Assembly (NCBI GenBank): GCA_024636635.1
Contig: JAGXGV010000095.1
Span: forward strand, 1 to 37,320
DNA: 37,320 nucleotides
Reading direction: 5' to 3'
Source: Puniceibacterium sp.
Lineage (GTDB): Bacteria; Pseudomonadota; Alphaproteobacteria; Rhodobacterales; Rhodobacteraceae
In this document: positions 1 through 8,418 of the stretch, piece after piece
How positions within the stretch are numbered: position 1 is the stretch's first letter
Layout: each line of letters starts with the position of its first letter
Position numbers and translations under genes: made by a program
The notes under the pieces: generated by a model
What the model was told of the DNA's origin: nothing
Seen by the model: only the letters and a program-made list of their open reading frames with translations
The model's database searches: none

Positions 1-190
1 CGGCGTCGGGGCCGGGCTCCATCCCCGCGCCGGATCCCTTGATGCGGGACTGTCGCAGGCCCAGCCCGTTGTCCGAAACCGTCCAGCTTTCCACCCAGGC
101 AACCTTTTCGACCGAATGGGTCCAGCCCAGCGTGAAGGCCGACGTACCCAGTTGCAGGACCATTGCCCCAACCGCAAGGCAGGTGGTCAC
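1..190 (-). CDS. DUF1850-family protein, partial (continues off left edge)
   Basis: Not in ORF track. Reverse strand from GTG at 190 reads VTTCLAVGAMVLQLGTSAFTLGWTHSVEKVAWVESWTVSDNGLGLRQSRIKGSGAGMEPGPDA; WTHSVE and KGSGAGMEP are characteristic of DUF1850. The GTG overlaps the TRAP permease stop (GTGA). Confidence 0.8.
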   Translation of the reverse strand, partial: MTTCLAVGAMVLQLGTSAFTLGWTHSVEKVAWVESWTVSDNGLGLRQSRIKGSGAGMEPGPDA

Positions 191-2259
191 GCCGTCGACC
201 TGCGCCCGCTCAGGACCAGCAACCCGACGAAGGCCGCCGCCAGCGCAAAGCCGATTTCGTCCGTTATCGGCAGGGCGGCGATCAGGGTGCCCGCCGCCAC
301 GACGGCAAGGATGCGCAGGGGCCAGCCCACCGGCCGCCCGACCCAGCCAATGACAGCAGCGCCCCAAAGCCCGATGCACAGCACTGTCTTGAAGACGATA
401 TAGGCGACGGCCGGCCAGTACCCGATCGCATCCGCCAGCGGTCCGCCCGCCTGAAGCATCAGCGCCGGGGTGTAGACCGCCATGAACGGGATGACAAAGC
501 CGGCGGCGGCCACCTTTATCGCCTCCATGCTGATCTTTAGCCCGCTTTCCTTGGCAATGGGCGCAGCGGCGAAGCAGGCCAGCGCCACGGGGGGCGTCAG
601 GTCCGCAAGGATGCCGAAATAGAAGACGAACATGTGGCTGACGATCAGCGGCACACCCAGTTCAAGCAGGGCCGGTCCGGCGATCGACGACGTGATGATG
701 TAGTTCGGGATCGTGGGAATCCCCATGCCCAGCAGGATGCAGGTGAACATGGTAAGGATAAGGCTGAGCAGCAGGCTCTGTTCCCCGACAGAGACGATAA
801 ACTGGCCAAATGTGTTGGCCGCCCCGGTCAGGGTCATGGTGCCGATGATCACACCGACCAGTGCGCAGGCGACACCGACGGGCAGGGCGGTCTTTGCGCC
901 TTCGGCCAGGGAATCCCGGCACAGGATCAGGGTTTCGCGGCCGCCCCGGGACAGTGCGCACCAGAGGATCAGCGCGGCAAGCGCCGCGATGAGCACGTCA
1001 ATGCCGAATTGCAGAAAACCGGCAGCGACCAGCCCGAGGCAGATCCAGAAGATAAAGCGCATCGCACCCGCGGGCAGGTTCAGCACCGCCGATCCGCCAA
1101 GGATCAGCAGCACGGTCAGGCCCAGACCGATGGTGCCCGCGAACAGTGGCGTGTAGCCGCTGAACAGCAGGTAGACCAGCACCCCGAGCGGCACCAGCAG
1201 CATCCAGTTGTCCGATATCGCCTTACGGGCCGAGGGCAGATCCTCTTTGCGCAGGCCGCGCAGACCGTAGCGGCCCGCTTCGAGGTGGACCATCCAGAAG
1301 GCCGAGGCGAAGTAGAGCATCGCCGGGATCAGCGCGGCCTTGACCACTTCGACGTAGGGCACGTCCAGGGTTTCTGCCATGATGAAGGCCACGGCGCCCA
1401 TGACCGGGGGCATGATCTGTCCACCCATCGACGCGGTCGACTCGACCCCGCCGGCAAACGCGGCGCGGTAGCCGAATTTCTTCATCAGCGGGATGGTGAA
1501 TTGCCCGGTGGTCACGACGTTGGCGACGCCCGAGCCGGAAATCGTGCCCATGAGCCCGGATGAGACGACCGCGACCTTGGCCGCGCCGCCCTGCTTATGA
1601 CCGAACAGGCCCATCGCGACATCGGTGAACAGCCGGATCATGCCCGCGCGTTCGAGGAAGGAACCGAACAGGATGAACAGGAAGATGTAGGTTGACGACA
1701 CATAGGTCGGGATGCCGTAGATCCCTTCGGTGCCGAAGGCCATGTGGTCGATGACCTGCGAAAAGCTGTAGCCGCGGTGGTTCAGGGGCGAAGGCAGGTA
1801 TTCCCCGAACAGGCAATAGGCCAGGAACAGGCCTGCGATCAGCGGCAGCGCAAAGCCCATCATGGTCCAGGCGGCGGCGAACACCACTGTCAGCGCGATC
1901 AGCCCGACGACAATGTCCTGCGTCAGGGGACGCCCCGCCCGCAGGATCAGCGGTTCATATTGCCACCACTGGTAAAAGGCGACGGCCACCCCGGCCAGCG
2001 CAAAGCCCCATGCCAGCGTCTTGAGCGGCCCTGCGGCATTGCGCCCGTAGGCCACCAGCGGAAAGGCCAGCAGCGTCAGGAATCCCACGTGCAGCGCCCG
2101 CGTGACCTGGCTGGACAAGTCGACGATGTGCGCGGCGGTGAGAATCTGGAAGACTGAAAAGACGACTGCGATCCAGAACAGCAAACGGCCGGCCGCATCG
2201 GTGCCGAAGGACACTCCGTGCCCCTCAAGAGGGTCCGGCGGCGTGGTCGGGTGGGACAT
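187..2259 (-). CDS. TRAP transporter fused permease subunit (TAXI-type, DctQM fusion)
   Basis: 690 aa, many hydrophobic segments, GSGVANVVTTGQFTIPLMKKFGYRAAFAGGVESTASMGGQIMPPVMGAVAFIMAE motif typical of 4TM/12TM TRAP fusion permeases; adjacent TAXI binding protein. Confidence 0.95.
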   Translation of the reverse strand: MSHPTTPPDPLEGHGVSFGTDAAGRLLFWIAVVFSVFQILTAAHIVDLSSQVTRALHVGFLTLLAFPLVAYGRNAAGPLKTLAWGFALAGVAVAFYQWWQYEPLILRAGRPLTQDIVVGLIALTVVFAAAWTMMGFALPLIAGLFLAYCLFGEYLPSPLNHRGYSFSQVIDHMAFGTEGIYGIPTYVSSTYIFLFILFGSFLERAGMIRLFTDVAMGLFGHKQGGAAKVAVVSSGLMGTISGSGVANVVTTGQFTIPLMKKFGYRAAFAGGVESTASMGGQIMPPVMGAVAFIMAETLDVPYVEVVKAALIPAMLYFASAFWMVHLEAGRYGLRGLRKEDLPSARKAISDNWMLLVPLGVLVYLLFSGYTPLFAGTIGLGLTVLLILGGSAVLNLPAGAMRFIFWICLGLVAAGFLQFGIDVLIAALAALILWCALSRGGRETLILCRDSLAEGAKTALPVGVACALVGVIIGTMTLTGAANTFGQFIVSVGEQSLLLSLILTMFTCILLGMGIPTIPNYIITSSIAGPALLELGVPLIVSHMFVFYFGILADLTPPVALACFAAAPIAKESGLKISMEAIKVAAAGFVIPFMAVYTPALMLQAGGPLADAIGYWPAVAYIVFKTVLCIGLWGAAVIGWVGRPVGWPLRILAVVAAGTLIAALPITDEIGFALAAAFVGLLVLSGRRSTA

Positions 2260-2337
2260 TTGGCATGACCTCTGAGGGGAATGTGTCGGACAGGGCGCAC
2301 CGCAACGGCGCGCCCCGCTTTGGAAAGGTGGCGGTCC

Positions 2338-3294
2338 TTACTGGATCAGGCCCTGTTCGCGATAATATCTCTCGGCGCCCGGATGCAGGGGGATCGGCAT
2401 GCCGTCCAGGGCTTTGGCGACATCGATCTGGGCCGCGGCCTGATGCGATGCTTGCAGCGTCTCGAGGTTCTCGAACAGCAGTCTGGTCATCTCGTAGGCG
2501 GTTTCTTCGCTGACGCCGTCATGCGTGACGAGGAAGTTCGAAACGGCGACCGTCGGCACATCCTCTGCCTGGCCGTCATAGGTGCCCGCGGGAATCGTCG
2601 CCGCGATGTAGGGCGCGCCCAGCGTTTCGGCCACGTCGGCCGGAATTGCCACGACGTTGATCGCCATGGTCGAAGCCAGATCGCGGATCGAGGCGACGCC
2701 AAGGCCGGCGGATTGCAGCGTGCCGTCAAGCTGGCGGTTCTTGATCAGTTCGACCGATTCCGCGAAGGGCAGGTATTCCACCTTGCCCAGATCGTCATAG
2801 GACATGCCCATCGCTTCAAAGATCGCGCGGGCGTTCAGTTCCGTACCGGAGGCAGGCGCGCCGACCGACAGGCTCTGGCCCATCAGACCATTGAAATCGG
2901 TGATGCCGCTTTCCTGGCTGGCGACCACCTGGATGTAATTGGGATAGATCGCGGCGATGCCGCGCAGCTTGTCGAGCTTTGCGGGGAACCCGGCATCGGC
3001 GTTGCCGTCCCAGGCCATCGCGACGCTGTCGCCCAGAGCAAAGGCCAGTTCGCCGCGGCCATCCTGCAACAGGTTCAAATTCTCGACGCTGGCCTTGGTC
3101 GACTGGACCTGCGTGCGCACGCCGTCGATGTTTTCGCCGTAGATGTTCGCCAGACCCGCGCCCAGCGGATAATAGACGCCCGATGTGCCGCCCGTCAGCA
3201 CGTTGATGAAGTCCTGCGCCTGCACGGCAAGCGGCGCGACAGCCAGCGTCGAGGCCAGCGCGCACCCACGCAGTGCGAATTTCACATTGATCAT
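2338..3294 (-). CDS. TAXI family TRAP transporter solute-binding protein
   Basis: 318 aa with signal peptide; FINVLTGGTSGVYYPLGAGLANIY and VQSTKASVENLNLL motifs of TAXI proteins. Confidence 0.95.
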   Translation of the reverse strand: MINVKFALRGCALASTLAVAPLAVQAQDFINVLTGGTSGVYYPLGAGLANIYGENIDGVRTQVQSTKASVENLNLLQDGRGELAFALGDSVAMAWDGNADAGFPAKLDKLRGIAAIYPNYIQVVASQESGITDFNGLMGQSLSVGAPASGTELNARAIFEAMGMSYDDLGKVEYLPFAESVELIKNRQLDGTLQSAGLGVASIRDLASTMAINVVAIPADVAETLGAPYIAATIPAGTYDGQAEDVPTVAVSNFLVTHDGVSEETAYEMTRLLFENLETLQASHQAAAQIDVAKALDGMPIPLHPGAERYYREQGLIQ

Positions 3295-3394
3295 GTTTTC
3301 CTCCCAGAGATCCTAGAGGCCCAAAGGGCCGCCGCGCACAGTCTCGGACATCCGCGGCATGTCTTGCAAGGGTATGCTGTCCGATCGGGCGGAA

Positions 3395-3736
3395 TTATCT
3401 GACCGGAACCCAGGCGGGGCAGACGCGCGCGCCGTCAGCGGTGGTAGCGCGGGCCAGCGCCGCCGCCAGTGTGCAAAGGATGTTGCCAGCAGAATCGCGG
3501 ATTGTCTGGGCGTCGGCGCGCAGGTCCTGCACCGGCAGGCCCAGCCGGGCGGCCTCGGCGGCGATCAGACGGCGCACGAGGACCTGACCCGCGTCCTGCA
3601 ATGCGGTTCCCGCCTGGATCGTCGTGCGCGACGCATAGGAGCCGGCGCCGTTGGGCGTGTCTTCCGGCAGGCTCTGGCACAGGGTCAGGCCGGACTCCGG
3701 CAGGCCGAGCTGGGCGGACAACATGCCGCGATCCAA
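3395..3736 (-). pseudogene. Remnant of xanthine dehydrogenase/CO dehydrogenase-type molybdopterin-binding subunit
   Basis: ~113 aa segment AQLGLPESGLTL...GAGSYASRTTIQAGTALQDAGQVLVRRLIAAEAARLG resembles an internal piece of the Mo-binding large subunit (G..GSRST..GG.A...A). No full-length ORF surrounds it. Confidence 0.5.
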
Positions 3737-3923
3737 TACGCAGCGATCTGCCCGCGCCGCATCAGCGCCTCGACGTAATGCGTTGCAGGACAGAACAGGC
3801 CCGGTGCGATCCGGGCGCGGACCTGATCGGCATAATCACCGGGACGCTCGCTGATCCAGCGCCGGTGCAGGGTCGCCGTGGTGTCGCCGTGGACGACGGC
3901 CTCGGCGGTGGCGACGACGCCGG

Positions 3924-4415
3924 TCATGTGTCACGCTCCGGGACAAGGGCCGCCTTGAGCGCGGCAAAGCTCTGCGGGCTGGCGTCGGGCGGCAAGCCGG
4001 GCAAGTTTATGACCGCGGTCATAACTGCGGACATCAGCGCGGCGTGACGGTCGCGCCGCTGCTTCGTGATGCGGTCGCACCGGGGCGCCATAACCTCGGA
4101 AAGGTGGGGATCTGTCATGTCATGTCCTGACGTCAGAGGAAGAAAAGCGATTCCGGGCAGACAGGGCACCAGGAGCAGCACGAGGATCATCAGCATCAGA
4201 CAGGGCGCAACGCCCTTGACCGCGTCGACATAGCCGATGCGGAAAGTGGTCATGCCGATGAAGAGGTTCAGCCCGAAAGGCGGCGTGACCATGCCGATTG
4301 CCACGTTCACGACAATGATCGCGCCCAGATGGATCGGGTCGATCCCGGCGGCCATTGCCGACTGATAGACCCGCGGCGCCAGTACGACGATGGCCGAGTT
4401 CGGGTCGACGAACAT
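3924..4415 (-). pseudogene. C-terminal remnant of TRAP transporter large permease (DctM) with unrelated in-frame tail
   Basis: MFVDPNSAIVVLAPRVYQSAMAAGIDPIHLGAIIVVNVAIGMVTPPFGLNLFIG matches the DctM C-terminal signature; the N-terminal majority is missing and an unassigned ~65 aa tail follows. Confidence 0.6.
4007..4024. promoter_or_regulatory. 18-bp perfect palindrome with the same core
   Basis: TTATGACCGCGGTCATAA. Confidence 0.45.
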
Positions 4416-4473
4416 GCCCGGGTTTGCCTTGGTCAGATCGCGGACGATCTGATGCGCATATCTTTTGGTAAAC

Positions 4474-5763
4474 TCATGACAGGCGGTCCTTCAAACCGAA
4501 CCACAGGCCCACCAGCGGCAGGAACCACGGCTTGCCGCCATGCAGCGGGATGGCGGGCCAGTCGAGTCCGGCAAGGGGGTTGGTGTCGCTGCGCCCCATC
4601 GCCATATCCGCCAGCGCCTGCCCGATCAGGGTCGACATCTGCGCGCCGTGGCCGGAATAGCCCATGCCGTAGAACATGCCACCCGCCTCGCCCGCGCGGG
4701 GGAAGCGATCCTTGGTCATGCCGACAAGGCCGCCCCAGCAATAGTCGATCTGCACATCCGCCAGATGCGGAAAGATTTCTGTCATAGCGCCGCGCAGGAC
4801 CTGTCCCGATCTGGCGTCGGACTGCTGATCCGACACTGCGGAAAACCGCGCACGACCGCCGAAAATCAGCCGGTTGTCGGGCGACAGGCGGAAATAGTTG
4901 CCGATATTCATCGAGGTGACGCATGTGCGGTTGCCGGGCATCGTGTTGGCAATTTCAGTCTCTGACAGGGGGCGGGTGGCGATGATGAAAGACCCAACAG
5001 AGATGATCCGGCGACGGAAATAGGCCAGAGGTTTCTTGGCGAAAGTGCCGGAATAGGCGCCTGTCGCGGCGATGACGCGGTCGGCCTGGATCGTGCCTTT
5101 GGGTGTCGCCAGCGCCCAGCCGGAACCGTTGCGGCGGCGGTCGGTGACGGGGGCACCTTCCCAGACAAGCGCACCGTGGCGGTGCGTCGCAGTGGCCAGA
5201 CCGTTCACGTACCGCCCCATGTGCATCATCGCCGATTTGCCATACAGCATCGCGCCGTGAAAGCTGTCCGAGCCGATCTCTTTCGCCAGCGCGTCCTTTT
5301 CGAGCCAGCGGGTGTCGCGGTCCACCTCTTTGTGCACCAGCTCGAATCCCGCGCGCAGCCCTGCCACATGCGAGGGCTTTGATGCCAGCTTGAGCTTTCC
5401 GGAGCGGCGGAAATCGCAGGCGATGTGCTCTTCGGCGATGACATCTTCGATCATGTCGATGGAACGGTCATAGGCCTTGTAAAGCGCTTGCGCCCTTTCA
5501 GCTCCGAAATGCGCCTTCGCCTCGCCATATCCATGCGCCATGCCATTGTTGAGGTGCCCGCCGTTGCGCCCCGAGCCGCCCGCGCCGATGTAGGCACCTT
5601 CCAGCAAGGCGACGCTGACGCCTTCGCGGGCCAGTTTGCGCGCGGCGTTCAGGCCAGTGAATCCGCCGCCGATGACGGCGACATCCACCTTTCCGGTGAC
5701 CGGACCGGGTTGCGCATCCGCAAAAGGTGTTGCGCTGTCAAGCCAGTAGGACTTGTACTTCAT
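4474..5763 (-). CDS. FAD-dependent oxidoreductase (DAO family)
   Basis: From MKYKSYWLDSATPF: VDVAVIGGGFTGLNAARKLAREGVSVALLE dinucleotide-binding motif and GAGGSGRNGGHLN; C-terminal GMGYSGHGAQMSTLIGQALAD. Confidence 0.9.
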   Translation of the reverse strand: MKYKSYWLDSATPFADAQPGPVTGKVDVAVIGGGFTGLNAARKLAREGVSVALLEGAYIGAGGSGRNGGHLNNGMAHGYGEAKAHFGAERAQALYKAYDRSIDMIEDVIAEEHIACDFRRSGKLKLASKPSHVAGLRAGFELVHKEVDRDTRWLEKDALAKEIGSDSFHGAMLYGKSAMMHMGRYVNGLATATHRHGALVWEGAPVTDRRRNGSGWALATPKGTIQADRVIAATGAYSGTFAKKPLAYFRRRIISVGSFIIATRPLSETEIANTMPGNRTCVTSMNIGNYFRLSPDNRLIFGGRARFSAVSDQQSDARSGQVLRGAMTEIFPHLADVQIDYCWGGLVGMTKDRFPRAGEAGGMFYGMGYSGHGAQMSTLIGQALADMAMGRSDTNPLAGLDWPAIPLHGGKPWFLPLVGLWFGLKDRLS

Positions 5764-5779
5764 GACGTGCTCCGATTGG

Positions 5780-6445
5780 TCACAGGCCGACGACAGCGGC
5801 CAGCCCCGAGATATCGCTGATTTCGGTGTAGCCGTAATGCGGGTTCGCCGGTTCGTGCCCGCGATTGACCCAGACCTTGTTCCTGATCCCCAGATCATGC
5901 GCGGTCATCAAGTCATAGCGAAAGCTTGAGGAAACGTGGAGCACATCCGCAGGTCCGCAGCCCAGCATGTCGAACATGTACTCAAAGGGCTTCATCTGCG
6001 GCTTGTAGGCCTGTGCGCTTTCGGCGGTACAGACATGGGCGATGGGCGCGCCCAGCCGGGCGATGTTGTACGGGATCTGGTCGTTCATCGAATTGGTCAG
6101 CGCGACCAGCGGAATCTTGTCCGCGATTCTGGCGAGTCCGGCGGGGACATCCGGATGTGGACCCCAGGTCGGCACGCGGTCATAGATCTCGGACGCGACC
6201 GCGGGATCGAAGGTGATGCCGTGGCGTTTGCAGGTGCGTTCCACCGCATTGTGCACCACCTCTGCATAAGGTTTCCAGGCGCCCAGCACTTCGTCCAGCC
6301 GGTAGGCGGAAAAGTTGGCGATGAAGGTGTCCATCTGTTCCGGGGAAAGGATGTCGCCGTAATGGTGGCGGGCGGCATCGGCCATGTTGAAAAAGATCAT
6401 CGTGCCGTGGCAGTCGAAGGTGATGAATTTGGGGCGAAAGTTCAT
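5780..6445 (-). CDS. Haloacid dehalogenase type II / HAD-IA hydrolase
   Basis: FITFDCHGTMIFF (HAD motif I), VALTNSMND (motif II), KPQMKPFEYM (motif III), DVLHVSSSFRYDLMTAHDLG (motif IV region). Confidence 0.85.
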   Translation of the reverse strand: MNFRPKFITFDCHGTMIFFNMADAARHHYGDILSPEQMDTFIANFSAYRLDEVLGAWKPYAEVVHNAVERTCKRHGITFDPAVASEIYDRVPTWGPHPDVPAGLARIADKIPLVALTNSMNDQIPYNIARLGAPIAHVCTAESAQAYKPQMKPFEYMFDMLGCGPADVLHVSSSFRYDLMTAHDLGIRNKVWVNRGHEPANPHYGYTEISDISGLAAVVGL

Positions 6446-6724
6446 GACCGGGCTCCAGAGGTTTGGTTGTTCCCATCCTTGCCCGGATCAAGCCATAGTG
6501 CTTGCCGCGTTTGCGGTTTTCCAAGCATGAAATAGCGTGTGCCGCGCAGGTGGCGGCAGGTCCTGCGGCAGCCTGTCCTTCTTGGGTGTCAGCAGCGCCC
6601 GGGGGCGGCATATCCTGCGGCACCGCATTGGCGATGCGACGAAAACTGCTATGGCGCCCGTGGATCAGGGCGAAACTGCCGTTTGCGCGGGCCTAGATTG
6701 GTTTCAAACAGAACGGACAGATCC

Positions 6725-7573
6725 ATGAACATTGCCACACATGAACCAACACCCGTGTCCCGTGCGGACATCATCCTTAAACCCTTTGGCCCCGAACACA
6801 TTTCTGACGGGGTACGCCTGTCGCAGGCGGTGGGCTGGCCGCACCGAGTCGAGGACTGGGCGCTGACCCTGTCGGTGTCCGAAGGTGTCGTCGCCCTGTC
6901 GGACGGCGCTGTCGTCGGCACGGCGCTGTGTTCGACCTTTGGAGATGTCGCGGCAATGAACATGATCATTGTGGATGCAGCCATGCGCGGGCGCGGGCTG
7001 GGCCGGGTGCTGATGGAGCAGATCATCGCCTTGGGCGGCGCGCGCGAATTGCGACTGGTGGCGACGGCGGACGGTCTGCCGTTGTATGAAAAGCTGGGGT
7101 TTGTTCCCTGCGGCGAGATCCTGCAGCATCAGGGCATCGCGCGGGCCACTCTGCCGGACCATCCGGTGTCGACCGGCACGCTTGCCGATGCAGAACGGCT
7201 GGTGGCGATGGATACCAAAGCCTCTGGTCTGTCGCGTGCAGACCTGATTGCCGCCATTGCGAAAAAGGGCGAGGTTCTGGTGGCGGACCGGGGTATCGCC
7301 CTGCTGCGCGACTTTGGACGCGGGTGTGTGCTTGGCCCGGTGGTGGCGCAGGATGACGCCACCGCGCGGGCGCTGGTTGCCGAGGCGGCGCGCCGCTGCG
7401 ACGGGCAGTTCCTGCGCGTCGACCTGCCTGCACAGCGCGGTCTTGCCGCTTGCGCCGAAGATCTGGGTCTGGTCCACGTCGGGGGCGGCATTGCGATGCA
7501 CCGCGCGCCGCGTAGCGTTCCCCCTTCGGAGGACTTCAGAACCTACGCTCTTGCCTCTCAGGCGCTGGGCTGA
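6725..7573 (+). CDS. GNAT family N-acetyltransferase (copy 1)
   Basis: From ATG 6725 (MNIATHEPTPV). MNMIIVDAAMRGRGLGRVLMEQ acetyl-CoA-binding motif; LPLYEKLGFVP; long C-terminal second domain. Paralogous to 18347..19237. Confidence 0.85.
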   Translation: MNIATHEPTPVSRADIILKPFGPEHISDGVRLSQAVGWPHRVEDWALTLSVSEGVVALSDGAVVGTALCSTFGDVAAMNMIIVDAAMRGRGLGRVLMEQIIALGGARELRLVATADGLPLYEKLGFVPCGEILQHQGIARATLPDHPVSTGTLADAERLVAMDTKASGLSRADLIAAIAKKGEVLVADRGIALLRDFGRGCVLGPVVAQDDATARALVAEAARRCDGQFLRVDLPAQRGLAACAEDLGLVHVGGGIAMHRAPRSVPPSEDFRTYALASQALG

Positions 7574-7675
7574 CCTTTTGCCGAAGGCCGATATGCTGAC
7601 CAATTCCCTGGTCGAACTGTACTGTAATCCGCCGGGGACGTTCCGCAAACAGTCATCGACGCCTAGGTCACCGAA

Positions 7676-7727
7676 CTGCGCGCGGCCTATGCCGCACCGG
7701 GCTGCGCGCGGCCTTGGCCGCACCGGG
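7676..7727. repeat. Tandem 26-bp duplication (2 copies, 2 mismatches)
   Basis: CTGCGCGCGGCCTATGCCGCACCGGG (7676-7701) directly followed by CTGCGCGCGGCCTTGGCCGCACCGGG (7702-7727). Confidence 0.9.
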
Positions 7728-7766
7728 CCGATCTTTGCCTGTGACGGGGCGGCATTGTGCCGGACC

Positions 7767-8261
7767 TCAGATCCTGTCCTCGAACAGATCCGTGAGGGGC
7801 AGCTGGGTCTTGACGAAGGGCGTCTTCATCACGACAAAACTGAAATACTTTTCGATGCCTATGTTCCGGTCGATCAGCGCCTCGATCACGTTCTGATAAT
7901 CGGCAATAGAGGAGGTCACGAATTTTGCCAGGTAGTCGTATCCGCCTGAAACCAGATGGCATTCGACGCAGGAACCGACCTTTTCCAAGGCCTCCTGAAA
8001 GCGGGCAAAGTCAATCTGGCGGTGATTGGTCAAGGTGAATTCCGTAAAGACTGTCAATGTCTCGCCCAGCTTGGCCACGTCGATCTGCGCGGCATAGCCG
8101 GTGATATATCCCGCCTTTTGCAGCTTCTTGACCCGCATCAGGCAGGGCGAGGGCGACAGGCTGACCAGATCCGCGAGTTCCACATTGGTGATGCGGCCGT
8201 TGCGCTGAAGCTCGGCTAGAATCTTGAGGTCGATCCGGTCCAGCTTGTGGCGCGTCGTCAT
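7767..8261 (-). CDS. Lrp/AsnC family transcriptional regulator (copy 1)
   Basis: LDRIDLKILAELQRNGRITNVELADLVSLSPSPCLMRVKKLQKAGYI HTH plus C-terminal RAM domain VECHLVSGGYDYLAKF. Confidence 0.95.
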   Translation of the reverse strand: MTTRHKLDRIDLKILAELQRNGRITNVELADLVSLSPSPCLMRVKKLQKAGYITGYAAQIDVAKLGETLTVFTEFTLTNHRQIDFARFQEALEKVGSCVECHLVSGGYDYLAKFVTSSIADYQNVIEALIDRNIGIEKYFSFVVMKTPFVKTQLPLTDLFEDRI

Positions 8262-8418
8262 GATAGGTCCTTCGCAGTCTGCACCAGCGTGTGCTTTCTG
8301 TGAATGTCAGGCGTCCTTTCAAGTCAACTGCATTCGACAGGAAATGCCGCCATGGGTAGGCAATCCGGCACAAGCGGCTGAAAGAGTTGACTTAGGCTCG
8401 GGGAAACGATCGGAGACC

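Noticed and set aside
2293-2315. GGGCGC...GCGCCC hairpin between TAXI SBP and permease genes
   Set aside because: Short 6-bp stem with 11-nt loop and no U-tract; may contribute to differential expression but not strong enough to list.
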